From contig NZ_JAMWZB010000010.1 of NCBI RefSeq assembly GCF_024305035.1, forward strand, positions 62,001-126,000: a DNA stretch of 64,000 nt. Direction: 5' to 3'. The notes under the pieces were generated by a model. The model was not told the DNA's origin, made no database searches, and worked only from the letters and a program-made list of their open reading frames with translations. The stretch is from Algoriphagus sp. Its GTDB lineage: Bacteria > Bacteroidota > Bacteroidia > Cytophagales > Cyclobacteriaceae. Below, in pieces: positions 44,198 through 53,013 of the stretch. The position numbers were made by a program, and so were the translations under genes. The number at the start of each line of letters is the position of its first letter. Within the stretch, counting starts at the first letter, position 1.

Positions 44198-44244
44198 ATT
44201 AATTCTAAATTGTTTGTTTAGAATTAATCCAATTAATAAGTTTG
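44198..44244 (+). promoter_or_regulatory. Promoter with overlapping 12-bp inverted-repeat operator
   Basis: TTTG (44213-44216), 20 bases, then TAAGTTTG (44237-44244): an exact match to the Bacteroidota consensus. ATTAATTCTAAA (44198-44209) and TTTAGAATTAAT (44217-44228) form a perfect inverted repeat with a seven-base spacer. The repeat straddles the -33 element. Placement before a siderophore-type receptor suggests a Fur-like repressor site. The start codon lies 22 bases downstream at 44267. Confidence 0.75.
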
Positions 44245-44266
44245 CAGCGTCAAATCAATCCGATTT

Positions 44267-46645
44267 ATGAATATCAAATCTCTACTCTTCACCCTGGCGT
44301 TTGGGATGCTTCATTTCGTAGTTCTTTCCCAATCTGCAACCTTGAAAGGACAAGTCACAACCTCCGATAATCAACCCCTTGAATTTGTTAACGTGGGGAT
44401 CAAAGGTCTTTCCAAGGGCTCTACCACTGACCGCTTTGGAAATTATGAAATCAAAAATATCGAACCCGGTTCCTATACTGTTTTTGCTTCTTTTGTAGGA
44501 TTGGAAAAGCAAGAACAAGAAATCAGCCTAAGTGCCAATCAAACCCTTACGCTGAATTTCTCGGTAAAAGAAAGCTCAACCGACTTGGCCGAAGTGGTTG
44601 TGACTGATTTTTCCTCCAATCGGTTTTATTCTGATTCCAGCTTTACGGTAGGGAAGCTTCCCTTAAAAGACTTGGAAAACCCACAAGTATACAATTCCAT
44701 TTCCGGTCGCCTCCTGCGGGAACAGGTGGTGACTACGATGAATGATGCGATGAAAAATGCTACCGGTGTTACCCGTCTTTGGGAGTCTACCGGTAGAGGA
44801 GGGGATGGGGCAGAGTACTACTCCATGCGTGGATTTTCCATCCAACCGACCTTGGTTAATGGTATGCCCAACGTGAATAACGGTGCACTTGATCCGGCAA
44901 ATATTGAGACGATCGACGTGGTCAAAGGACCTTCTGGGACCCTGTTTGGAAGTGCAGTTATTTCTTATGGGGGCTTGATTAATATCACCACCAAAAAACC
45001 CTTTGACTTGTTTAAAGGGGAAGTTGGCTTTATTACCGGAAGCTTCGGGATGAACAGACTGACGGCCGATGTCAATGTGCCCATCAGTGAAACTACCGCC
45101 ATCCGGGTCAATTCAGCCTACCAGTCCCAAAATACCTTTCAGGATGCCGGAAATAGAACCTCCTTTTTTATCGCTCCCTCTTTTAAGTTTCAGGCCTCTG
45201 AGCGATTGACTTTTCTGATCAATACTGAGTTTTTGCAATCTCAATCAGTCAATGCCCCCATGATTTTTCTCAACAGAAATGCAGAGTTGAAATTTGATCG
45301 CATTGATCCTTTTTTAGCCAATTATGAAAACAGCTTCACGGGAAATGAATTAAGCATTCGAAACCCCAGCTACGGGATTCAGGCCCAAGCCCTTTATACC
45401 CTTTCTCCCAATTGGACTTCACAAACGGTGATTTCCAGAAGTGCGACAGAGACCAATGGCTACTATCATTACCTATTTGATGCCGGAGATGGAGATTCCT
45501 TTACCCGTTTTATCTCCGATCGAAATGGGCAAACCATCACCACCGATATCCAGCAGAATTTCATCGGAGATTTCTCCATCGGGCAATTTAGAAACCGAAT
45601 GGTCGTGGGATTGGACTATTACGATCAAAGCATTTTCAACGGAAGTACAGGGTATGTGGCCAATGGCTCAGTCAAACTTTCTGATGGAAGTGATACCGGA
45701 GTGCTTACTCAGGCAGGGGTGGATGATTTGCTCCGCAATTCCTTCGAGGGAAATTCTACCGGAAAAAGTACCGTCTTGAGCGCCTATATCTCTGATGTCA
45801 TTAATCTGAGATCAAATCTCTCGGTAATGGCTAGTTTGCGGGCCGATCGCTTTGAAGGAAAAACAGATTACTGGATTGAGGAAGAAGTAGAAAGCCAAAC
45901 GGCTCTCTCTCCTAAGCTGGGGCTGGTTTATCAGCCGATTGAGGACAAGGTATCGCTATTTGCCAACTACATGAACGGCTTTGTCAATGTAGCCCCGCGC
46001 ACGGTAGCCAATGCCGATGGCAGCAATCCAAGATTACAAGCTTTTGATCCGGAGCAAGCCAATCAGCTGGAGTTTGGGGTAAAAACAAACCTGTTGAAAG
46101 ATAAACTGGCAGCCACCTTGAGTTACTACGATATCCGGGTAAAAAATCGACTGATCAACGATCCGGAGAATATCAACAATACCCTACAGGCAGGAGAGGT
46201 GGAAAGTAAGGGAGTGGAGTTTTCTTTGGTCGCTTCTCCTTTCGAAGGAATGAGCATTATCGCCGGCTACTCCAACAATACCGCGAAAGTGACCGAAGAC
46301 AATCCTATCAATGGGTATCTGGGCTTGAGACCCGAGGAAGCCGGACCGGAGGAATTGGTTAATTTCTGGTTGAGCTATTCCATCCCCACGGGAAGTTTGA
46401 AAGGATTTGGATTGGGTTTTGGGGGAAATGCTGCATCTGAGCATCTGACGCTGAACCGAGCCAATGGAAGCTTTGCGATTCCTGCCTATCAGGTCTTTAA
46501 TGCCGCGGTCAGCTACACCAGCAGTCAGTACTTGCTGGCTTTGAAAATCAATAACCTGAGCAATGAACGTTATTTCTCGGGCTGGTCCACCGTGACTCCT
46601 CAGTCCTTGCGAAACATTGCCTTAAGTTTTAACTACCGATTCTAA
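44267..46645 (+). CDS. TonB-dependent siderophore-type receptor
   Basis: A 792-residue receptor with signal peptide (residues 1-22), a carboxypeptidase-regulatory-like domain (about 25-100, LKGQVTTSDNQPLEFVNVGI), and a plug from about 130 to 240 (TTMNDAMKNATGVTRLWEST, SMRGFSIQPTLVNGMPN, ETIDVVKGPSGTLFGS). The barrel ends in RNIALSFNYRF. Plug and barrel motifs are those of the ferrichrome/FhuE-type siderophore receptors. The PepSY membrane protein begins one base after the stop, supporting iron-siderophore uptake and reduction. It is probably iron-repressed through the inverted repeat upstream. Confidence 0.9.
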   Translation: MNIKSLLFTLAFGMLHFVVLSQSATLKGQVTTSDNQPLEFVNVGIKGLSKGSTTDRFGNYEIKNIEPGSYTVFASFVGLEKQEQEISLSANQTLTLNFSVKESSTDLAEVVVTDFSSNRFYSDSSFTVGKLPLKDLENPQVYNSISGRLLREQVVTTMNDAMKNATGVTRLWESTGRGGDGAEYYSMRGFSIQPTLVNGMPNVNNGALDPANIETIDVVKGPSGTLFGSAVISYGGLINITTKKPFDLFKGEVGFITGSFGMNRLTADVNVPISETTAIRVNSAYQSQNTFQDAGNRTSFFIAPSFKFQASERLTFLINTEFLQSQSVNAPMIFLNRNAELKFDRIDPFLANYENSFTGNELSIRNPSYGIQAQALYTLSPNWTSQTVISRSATETNGYYHYLFDAGDGDSFTRFISDRNGQTITTDIQQNFIGDFSIGQFRNRMVVGLDYYDQSIFNGSTGYVANGSVKLSDGSDTGVLTQAGVDDLLRNSFEGNSTGKSTVLSAYISDVINLRSNLSVMASLRADRFEGKTDYWIEEEVESQTALSPKLGLVYQPIEDKVSLFANYMNGFVNVAPRTVANADGSNPRLQAFDPEQANQLEFGVKTNLLKDKLAATLSYYDIRVKNRLINDPENINNTLQAGEVESKGVEFSLVASPFEGMSIIAGYSNNTAKVTEDNPINGYLGLRPEEAGPEELVNFWLSYSIPTGSLKGFGLGFGGNAASEHLTLNRANGSFAIPAYQVFNAAVSYTSSQYLLALKINNLSNERYFSGWSTVTPQSLRNIALSFNYRF

Positions 46646-47812
46646 ATGAAGCTAAAGCATTGGCTCGGAAAAATACACCTCTGGCTCGGACTTTCTTCCG
46701 GGCTAGTGGTGTTTATTGTCGCAGTGACCGGATGCATCTATGCATTTCAGACCGAAATTAAAGACTTGACCTATTCGTTTTTGTTTGTGGAGCCACAGGA
46801 CAAAGCTGTCCTTCCCCCCAGTCAAATCAGTAAGATTGCCCAAGAGGCCTTTCCCGAGGGGCACTTGCACGGAATTCTTTACCCGACTGCGGAGCGATCG
46901 GTTCAAGCAATATTTTTCAGCTACGGCGAAGGAAATGATCATTATAAAATTGCCTATGTCAATCCTTATACCGGAGATATTCTCAAGTTGAATGATGAGT
47001 ACGCGGACTTTTTTCGACTAGTTCTGGATGGACATTTTTACCTTTGGTTGCCCCCGGAAATCGGACAGCCGGTTGTCGCCAGTTTTACTCTGATCTTTTT
47101 GGTGATGGTGATTTCGGGCTTAGTTCTTTGGTGGCCCAAAAAGAAGAAAGGAAGCAGTAAGAGTTTCAAAATCCGCTGGGATGCCCGTTGGAGAAGAAAG
47201 AATTACGATCTCCATCAGGTGTTGGGATTTTATGTGATGATTTTCGCCTTGGTCTTTGCCCTAACCGGATTGGTCTGGGGCTTTACCTGGTTTAGGGATG
47301 CTTACTATGCCGCCACTACAGGTGGAAAACAATTCGTGGAATATTATGCACCCGCCTCTGATTCTACCCAACAGTACACCGGAGAAATTCCAGGGATTGA
47401 TCAGGTTTGGTTGACTATGCGCGCCGAATATCCCAATGCCGAATGGATCGAGGTTCATCCGCCAGATTACGAGCACGGTTCCTATGCGGCCAATGCCAAC
47501 CCGGATGCTTCCACGTATTGGAAAATGGATTACCGCTATTTTGATCAATATACTTTGGAGGAGCTCCCGGTTGACCATGTCTGGAACCGTTTTGAGGAAG
47601 CTAGCATAGGAGATAAGCTTCAGCGGATGAATTATGACATCCATGTGGGTGCAATTGCAGGTTTACCCGGGAAAGTACTTGCCTTTTTTCTAAGTGCGAT
47701 CGTCGCCTCCTTGCCGGTAACTGGATTTTTAATTTGGTGGGGAAGGAAAAAGAAATCGAAGAAAGGGAAGGTAAAGGTCAAGCAGGCGGTTTCTGAGCCA
47801 GTACCCGCTTAA
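46646..47812 (+). CDS. PepSY-domain membrane protein, probable siderophore reductase
   Basis: A 388-residue protein with four membrane helices: about 12-34 (GLSSGLVVFIVAVTGCIYAF), 140-162, 190-212 and 345-368. PepSY-type periplasmic regions lie between them (PPSQISKIAQEAFPEG; YIAYVNPYTGDIL-like AYVNPYTGDIL). Such proteins, adjacent to siderophore receptors, act as inner-membrane ferric reductases (FoxB/PiuB-like), with conserved histidines that may bind heme (IHLWLG, GHFYLW, DLHQVLG, DIHVG). The gene follows the receptor without a gap. The very basic C-terminus is cytoplasmic. Confidence 0.88.
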   Translation: MKLKHWLGKIHLWLGLSSGLVVFIVAVTGCIYAFQTEIKDLTYSFLFVEPQDKAVLPPSQISKIAQEAFPEGHLHGILYPTAERSVQAIFFSYGEGNDHYKIAYVNPYTGDILKLNDEYADFFRLVLDGHFYLWLPPEIGQPVVASFTLIFLVMVISGLVLWWPKKKKGSSKSFKIRWDARWRRKNYDLHQVLGFYVMIFALVFALTGLVWGFTWFRDAYYAATTGGKQFVEYYAPASDSTQQYTGEIPGIDQVWLTMRAEYPNAEWIEVHPPDYEHGSYAANANPDASTYWKMDYRYFDQYTLEELPVDHVWNRFEEASIGDKLQRMNYDIHVGAIAGLPGKVLAFFLSAIVASLPVTGFLIWWGRKKKSKKGKVKVKQAVSEPVPA

Positions 47813-47830
47813 AGAAGTAATCCTGGATAT

Positions 47831-47878
47831 AAAAAAAGGGAAGGGGAATTTTAATTCAATAAAATACTCCCTTTCCCA
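47831..47878 (-). terminator. Intrinsic terminator of the NSS transporter operon
   Basis: On the minus strand an imperfect stem (GGGAAAGGGAGTATTTT with AAAATTCCCCTTCCC) is followed by seven T. It lies between the convergent PepSY and metS-like genes. Confidence 0.6.
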
Positions 47879-47944
47879 AGTATAAAGGCTCGACACTCAC
47901 CGCAGTCAGAATTCCAGTAATTCAATTTTCCCCTCTCTTATGGG

Positions 47945-48058
47945 CTAAGATTTTTCAGTTTTCTCTGGGGATTTCAATACCTTAAGTAGAAAGTAAAGCG
48001 TAGCACCCGTGACCAAAGCCTGAGTGAGCATGAGTAGGGTTAAAGCTAATGGATTCAT
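47945..48058 (-). CDS. metS: MetS-like small subunit of the NSS transporter
   Basis: A 37-residue single-helix membrane protein (MNPLALTLLMLTQALVTG, then ATLYFLLKVLKSPEKTEKS). The ATG at 48058 overlaps the TGA of the transporter gene as ATGA, the classic sign of translational coupling. In Corynebacterium the small MetS subunit is required with the NSS-family MetP for methionine and alanine uptake; size, single helix, charged tail and gene order here match. No terminator separates the two genes. The gene is easily missed because it is very short. Confidence 0.85.
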   Translation of the reverse strand: MNPLALTLLMLTQALVTGATLYFLLKVLKSPEKTEKS

Positions 48059-49725
48059 TGGACTTTAGTTTTTCGTTTGTAATTGGCATAATAGACCAGC
48101 AAACAGATGAGCATAAAAAGACATGCTAATTGTATTCTGGCAAAGTTAGCGTAGCGAATTTTTTCTTCTAATATCCGGCTTTCTTCCTGACTTTGACTGG
48201 CTGCTAATTGCATTTTGAGATCGCTGTGGGCGAGCTTTTCAATGATGGAATTGGGATCGAGATTCCAACCCTGACCACTAAAGAGTGATTGGATGGTTGT
48301 TGCCCAATCATTGTCCTCTGGGGTAATCAAGGCTCCCAAAAAGACCAAGAGTAAAAGTAAAGGGGTGATGTATTTGATGATGAATCTATAGACCTGAGGC
48401 ACCTTGATGTCTGCTCCTGTGGTAATTTCATTCCAGCCTTTGTTCATCCCAAATACCCAGGCGAATAAAATGGATTCCAAAAGCGCAAAGACCACCAAAC
48501 TCACCGTGCCTGCCCAATAATCGTATTCTTCAAAGACACCCTGTTGGTAGAACAGTACTGTAGGAAGTCCCATCACTAAGGCCATGAGTCCAAAAGAATA
48601 AGCTCCTTTTTTCTTTCCCCAGCCAAATTCATCCTTCATAAATCCCATCCAAGGGGTACCCATGGCAAGAGAGGAGGTGATGCCGGCGAAGAACAACAGA
48701 CCAAACCAGGAAACTCCGGCGATGGCGGCAAAGAATTCCCCCCATTGCTGGAACAGAAAAGGCATCGTCTGAAAGGCCATTCCGAATCCGGCATTTTCTA
48801 ATACCCAGTCGATTCCCAAATAACCCGCTGCGATGGGTATGACGATGGCACTTCCCAAAACTACTTCCACAAATTCATTCATAAATCCGGCAGATACCGC
48901 ATTCAAAGCGATGTCGTCTTTGGAGTCAAGGTAGGCGGCGTAGCATTGAATGGTGCCCATACCCACTGAAAGGGTAAAGAAAATCTGGCCGGCCGCAGCC
49001 AACCAGACTTTGGGATTGAGCAGGGAGTCAAATTGGGGTGTCCAAAGAAAATTAAACCCATCCCATGCATTGGCCTGGGGAAATTCGGCAGACCGCCCCG
49101 AATCTCCCAATCGGTAAGCCGTTACGGCCAAAATAATCCCAAATAAAATCAATAAAGGCATTCCGATTTTGGCGACCTTTTCGATTCCTCCCAAACCTTT
49201 GGAAAGAATATAAACATTGAGAAAAAGCACCAAAACGTAAAAAAACAAAGGTTCCAAAGGAATACCCAAGGTGCTGCTTCCTAGTGAAATATACCGGTCA
49301 AAAAATTGGGCTACCTCAGCCTGTGACAGACTTTCAAAGGTTCCAATTAAGGCATGAAGCACATACGAAAAGCTCCAGGATTCGATGTAGGTATAATAAG
49401 CCACTACGCCGATGTTGGTGAAAATCCCAAATACCCCGATGTATTTCCAAGCGGCCCGCTTACCCATGGTATCCAGAATAAATGGGGTGCTGTGGTTTCC
49501 GAACTTTCCCCCATACCTACCGGAAGACCATTCAATAAATAGCAGGGGTATTCCCAAGAGCAGAAAGCAAACCAAGTAGGGGATGATAAATGCGCCACCC
49601 CCATTTTGGACGGCTTGGACAGGAAATCTAAGAAAGTTACCCAGTCCTACCGCATTTCCTGCCATCGCAAGAATCAGCCCGAGCCTGGATCCCCAGGCCT
49701 CTTTAGGCAAAGTTATTTTTTCCAT
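48055..49725 (-). CDS. Sodium-dependent neurotransmitter:sodium symporter family transporter
   Basis: A 556-residue secondary transporter of the LeuT fold with about twelve membrane helices. Helix 1 carries the unwound sodium-site motif GNAVGLGNFLRFP, and helix 6 lies near FFTLSVGMGTIQCYAAYLDS. The C-terminal 70 residues form a hydrophilic loop plus a last helix. Bacterial members import amino acids with sodium. The coupled metS-like gene suggests methionine or alanine as substrate, although this is by analogy. Confidence 0.92.
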   Translation of the reverse strand: MEKITLPKEAWGSRLGLILAMAGNAVGLGNFLRFPVQAVQNGGGAFIIPYLVCFLLLGIPLLFIEWSSGRYGGKFGNHSTPFILDTMGKRAAWKYIGVFGIFTNIGVVAYYTYIESWSFSYVLHALIGTFESLSQAEVAQFFDRYISLGSSTLGIPLEPLFFYVLVLFLNVYILSKGLGGIEKVAKIGMPLLILFGIILAVTAYRLGDSGRSAEFPQANAWDGFNFLWTPQFDSLLNPKVWLAAAGQIFFTLSVGMGTIQCYAAYLDSKDDIALNAVSAGFMNEFVEVVLGSAIVIPIAAGYLGIDWVLENAGFGMAFQTMPFLFQQWGEFFAAIAGVSWFGLLFFAGITSSLAMGTPWMGFMKDEFGWGKKKGAYSFGLMALVMGLPTVLFYQQGVFEEYDYWAGTVSLVVFALLESILFAWVFGMNKGWNEITTGADIKVPQVYRFIIKYITPLLLLLVFLGALITPEDNDWATTIQSLFSGQGWNLDPNSIIEKLAHSDLKMQLAASQSQEESRILEEKIRYANFARIQLACLFMLICLLVYYANYKRKTKVQ

Positions 49726-49807
49726 GAATGAATGGTGTGATTCAGAATTTGAAAAACGTGAGTGGGTTGGCCGTTAGATGTTGGCCGAGGCGAGGAAAAT
49801 CCAGCGC

Positions 49808-50191
49808 TTAGAAGTAAAAATGAGAAGGGTGGATCTGGGATAGAATCGAATTAAATGAGAGATTATGACTTAAATCCAACAGTTGTTTTTCTTCCAAATC
49901 AACCCCTTTTGAAGGTAAGTATAAGCCCAGTCGAATATCTCCATCAGAGGAGGTTTCTTGATTTTTGAACTGAGAAGCATAGGGGTTGGCTATGGGCAAA
50001 TACCCCAAGTCAGAAAGGTTTAAATCCGAAAAGATAAGTCGGGTTTCAGTTGCTTGGGACTGATAAACTTCCCGGTTAGGAATTAAAAAAAGAATCCAAG
50101 CCATGACAAAACAAAAGGCCAAACCCGTCATTAAGCATGAGGCGTATTTTTGATCCATGAGAGGATGAGAAGAAAAGAATTTCCGTATCAT
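49808..50191 (-). CDS. Small single-helix membrane protein of unknown function
   Basis: A 127-residue protein read from ATG 50191; a TTG at 50209 would add six residues. One membrane helix is present at about 19-39 (MTGLAFCFVMAWILFLIP), followed by an extracytoplasmic domain of about 85 residues. No family was recognised. It lies 82 bases upstream of the NSS transporter on the same strand and may be co-transcribed, but a functional link is unproven. Confidence 0.5.
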   Translation of the reverse strand: MIRKFFSSHPLMDQKYASCLMTGLAFCFVMAWILFLIPNREVYQSQATETRLIFSDLNLSDLGYLPIANPYASQFKNQETSSDGDIRLGLYLPSKGVDLEEKQLLDLSHNLSFNSILSQIHPSHFYF

Positions 50192-50323
50192 CGGATGAAT
50201 TTGCGCCAAAGCTATTCTAAAATTTTGATTGATTTTTTAAGGGTTGAAAAAATTTTTTTTTAACCACAATAAGGTTTGAAATTGAGGTACGTTGACTTGG
50301 GTGATCTTTTCTTTCAGTGAAAA

Positions 50324-50356
50324 TAAAAAAAGGCGGAATAGGATGTTCCGCCTTTT
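50324..50356 (-). terminator. Intrinsic terminator of the pirin gene
   Basis: An 11-base perfect stem AAAAGGCGGAA (50328-50338) with TTCCGCCTTTT (50346-50356) and an A-run at 50324-50331, read as T on the minus strand. Confidence 0.85.
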
Positions 50357-50377
50357 GCTGAGGTAAGGAATTTGGAT

Positions 50378-51256
50378 TTAATCCTCCAAGTATCCGAATT
50401 TTCCTTCGTTGAAATCCCGGAAAGCCTCCATCAATTCCGCCCGGGTATTCATCACAAATGGACCATGGGCAGCGATGGGTTCGTTTAAGGGTTCTCCGCT
50501 GAGAATCAGTACGACAGCCTTTTGCAGAGCGAAAACAGTAAAGTTCTCCCCCTTGTTTTCAAAGAGTGCCAAATGGTCGGTGGGGACGATATCGGTGTCA
50601 TTGACTCGAACACTCCCTTCCACAACCAGCATGGCTGTGTTATGGTCAGCTGGAATTGTGAATTCCACTTGCCCATCTTTTTCCAGTTTGGTATTGAGCA
50701 TATTTAAGGGGCTAAAGGTACTGGCACTTCCTTGAATGCCCTTAAATTCTCCTGCAATCACCTCTACAATACCAGCGCCTTCAGGTAGATTGACCTTAGC
50801 GATTTTTTCATGATCTAACGCTTGGTATTTGGGGGCACTCATTTTGTATTGGGCAGGAAGGTTGACCCAGAGTTGGACCATTTGAAAATCTCCTCCGGTT
50901 TTACTCCATTCCCGCTCGTGATATTCTTTGTGTAAAACACCGCTGGCGGCGGTCATCCATTGCACTCCGCCTTCTCCGATAACCCCGCCTCCTCCAGCTG
51001 AATCGTGATGTTCTACTTTTCCTTTATAGGCGATGGTCACCGTTTCAAATCCTCGGTGTGGGTGTACGCCGACCCCTTTTGGACTTGAACTTGCAGGGAA
51101 GGCATACTTGGAATTGTAATCCAGCATAATGAAAGGATCCATTCGCTTCATATCCAAACCGGGATAGCTTGGGATGAAATTATGCACCCGAAATCCATCT
51201 CCAACAAAGTGAGCTGGATTGGGTTTGGCAATGAGTTCAATTCGTTTGCTTGTCAT
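50378..51256 (-). CDS. Pirin-family protein
   Basis: A 292-residue bicupin. The N-terminal cupin holds the metal ligands in GVHPHRGFETVTIAYKG and HHDSAGGGGVIGEGGVQWMT, the pirin signature. Bacterial pirins have quercetin dioxygenase activity or act as redox-linked regulators. The gene follows a Crp/Fnr regulator by 59 bases on the same strand, so the regulator probably controls the pair. Confidence 0.92.
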   Translation of the reverse strand: MTSKRIELIAKPNPAHFVGDGFRVHNFIPSYPGLDMKRMDPFIMLDYNSKYAFPASSSPKGVGVHPHRGFETVTIAYKGKVEHHDSAGGGGVIGEGGVQWMTAASGVLHKEYHEREWSKTGGDFQMVQLWVNLPAQYKMSAPKYQALDHEKIAKVNLPEGAGIVEVIAGEFKGIQGSASTFSPLNMLNTKLEKDGQVEFTIPADHNTAMLVVEGSVRVNDTDIVPTDHLALFENKGENFTVFALQKAVVLILSGEPLNEPIAAHGPFVMNTRAELMEAFRDFNEGKFGYLED

Positions 51257-51315
51257 TTTTCCTCCTTTTTTTCTTCAAAGGTAGAGTGATGTAAGCTTCC
51301 ATCCCTTGATGTAGG

Positions 51316-51912
51316 TTAAGAATGGCTGCGATGCCGATCAGCAAGTTCTTTGCGGACCCGACTGAGACTCTCGGGTGTGATGCCCAAATAGGAAGCAATG
51401 TGGGTTTGGGGAACTCTCAAGGTGAGATCAGGGTAGGTCTGGATAAAGTCAAGGTAGCGTTCTTCAGCAGGGGCACTTTGAAGCTGGGTAATGCGTTTTT
51501 GCAGACTCCGAATATGACGGTGGAGAAGAAAATTATTGAAGGCAATAAACCGTTCATCGGCTTTTGCCAGCTGAAGAATCAGGTCTTTGTTGATGTAAAA
51601 GATCTCACTGTCCTCGATCGACTCAATGAAGTAAGAAGAGGCTTGGTCAAAATATTCGCTTTCCCGATCGGCCATCAGCCAGTTTTCCGGGGCAAACTGC
51701 AGAATATGTTCCTTGCCTTTTTTATCCACTGCGTATTGCTTGAGTAAACCTTTTTCGACAAAAAAGGAATGCTGGATTTTTTCTCCGGAACGAAGGAGGA
51801 AGGTTCCTTTACGTACTTCTTTTCGGCTGCAATGCGACAGGATCTGATCGGTCAAGTCCCGGTCTAAGTGGGCGTTTGAAGTCAGAAAATGAGTGAATCG
51901 GAAGTTGTTCAT
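51316..51912 (-). CDS. Crp/Fnr-family transcriptional regulator
   Basis: A 198-residue protein with a cyclic-nucleotide-binding-type domain (about 10-125, FLLRSGEKIQHSFFVEKGLL) and a C-terminal HTH (VPQTHIASYLGITPESLSRVRKEL). The HTH pattern LGITPESLSRVRK is typical of Bacteroidota Crp-like regulators without cysteine clusters. It sits immediately upstream of pirin and divergent from the small gene at 52014; it may control both. Confidence 0.88.
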   Translation of the reverse strand: MNNFRFTHFLTSNAHLDRDLTDQILSHCSRKEVRKGTFLLRSGEKIQHSFFVEKGLLKQYAVDKKGKEHILQFAPENWLMADRESEYFDQASSYFIESIEDSEIFYINKDLILQLAKADERFIAFNNFLLHRHIRSLQKRITQLQSAPAEERYLDFIQTYPDLTLRVPQTHIASYLGITPESLSRVRKELADRHRSHS

Positions 51913-51988
51913 CGAAATTCAATTTACAAAAAAATCAAGGAAAGTCTCATGGAGTTAGCGGGAGGAAAGGCTATCTCATTTTCTGTTT

Positions 51989-51996
51989 TATCTTTG
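51989..51996 (+). promoter_or_regulatory. -7 element before the small gene at 52014
   Basis: TATCTTTG matches TAnnTTTG exactly and lies 18 bases before the ATG. No clear -33 TTTG at the right spacing was found, so the call is partial. Confidence 0.4.
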
Positions 51997-52013
51997 AGCA
52001 AATTCTAATTTCT

Positions 52014-52268
52014 ATGATGTTTGACAGTCCCGATTTTCCGTTGTCATTGGAAGAGTCACTTTTTGAAACCTGGCTTGAAAAAGGCCGGGAAAGTAAGATT
52101 TCCTATGCCTATCTTTTGGTGATCTGGGATGAATTTGAGGGAGAATATTTGCCGGTTTTTGTTCAAACTCGCTCAGAAATTCAAAGCTATCCCCGTTATG
52201 GCACTACTCCCGAACGACAAATGCTCGTAGCCGCTTACGATTTATATTCTGAATCCAGAGTACTGTAG
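52014..52268 (+). CDS. Small conserved-looking hypothetical protein
   Basis: An 84-residue soluble protein (MMFDSPDFPLSLEESLF...). It is acidic, rich in aromatic residues and has an internal YAYLLVIWDEFEGEYLPVF segment that looks like two beta strands. It has a good -7 element, an ATGATG start and codon use like its neighbours, so it is probably real. No family is recognised. It is divergent from the Crp/Fnr gene and convergent with the GDSL hydrolase. Confidence 0.65.
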   Translation: MMFDSPDFPLSLEESLFETWLEKGRESKISYAYLLVIWDEFEGEYLPVFVQTRSEIQSYPRYGTTPERQMLVAAYDLYSESRVL

Positions 52269-52288
52269 ATTGACCGAATTAACAATTT

Positions 52289-52924
52289 CTACAGCCGAAT
52301 TGCCCGAGCCACGGAAGCGGCCATGATGCCTAATCCTTCAGTATTGGGATGGACCCCGTCCGGAAGGAGATCAGCTCTGTCCATCAAGGGAGTGTACAGA
52401 TCGATGAGCTCTGAACCGCTTGACTGGGCAATGTCGATGATCATCATTCGCTGTTCATTATTCATCACTTCTGCTGTAATCCCAAAATTATCTTTGGTCA
52501 CCGGCACCGGCATAACGACATACACGTTGCCATCGGCAGGCATTGATTTCTTAAACTCAGCAATCAGCTCTAGATAATCGCTTCGAAAATCTGCTTTATG
52601 AGCCCAGTTTTGGGGCTTGGAATCATTGGTACCCAGCATGATAACCAAAATATCCGGGGCAAATTCCTTCACTTCTCCAAACTGAGGTTCATTCCAATAC
52701 GGAAAATCCCCTTTCTTTAATAGGGTCCGACCACTCACTCCAAAGTTTTTGACTTCGTAGGATTTGCCAAGAATTTCCTGCAGTTGAAGGGGATAGCTAT
52801 CGGGATGATCACGTCCGGGACCTTGGGTAATGGAGTTTCCTACGCAGGCGACTTTGAGGGTAGTTTGGGAAAACGCTGAGACGGAAAAGAGAACTCCGAT
52901 AGCAAAGGCAAAGAAGGTTTTCAT
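52289..52924 (-). CDS. SGNH/GDSL-family hydrolase
   Basis: A 211-residue exported esterase (signal MKTFFAFAIGVLFSVSAF). Block I is VACVGNSITQGPG with the nucleophile Ser, block III is IMLGTNDSK with the Asn, and block V is DGVHPNTEG with the catalytic Asp and His. All four blocks are present, so it should be active. Related enzymes remove acetyl groups from carbohydrates or act on lipids; the substrate cannot be told from sequence. Confidence 0.9.
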   Translation of the reverse strand: MKTFFAFAIGVLFSVSAFSQTTLKVACVGNSITQGPGRDHPDSYPLQLQEILGKSYEVKNFGVSGRTLLKKGDFPYWNEPQFGEVKEFAPDILVIMLGTNDSKPQNWAHKADFRSDYLELIAEFKKSMPADGNVYVVMPVPVTKDNFGITAEVMNNEQRMMIIDIAQSSGSELIDLYTPLMDRADLLPDGVHPNTEGLGIMAASVARAIRL

Positions 52925-53013
52925 AGCATATTGATTTTAGAGATGAGCAAAATAGAAAATTTTACTCAAGAAAAAGTCCTTGTTTACAGCAGGGCGTCAG
53001 CTATTTTTACCAA

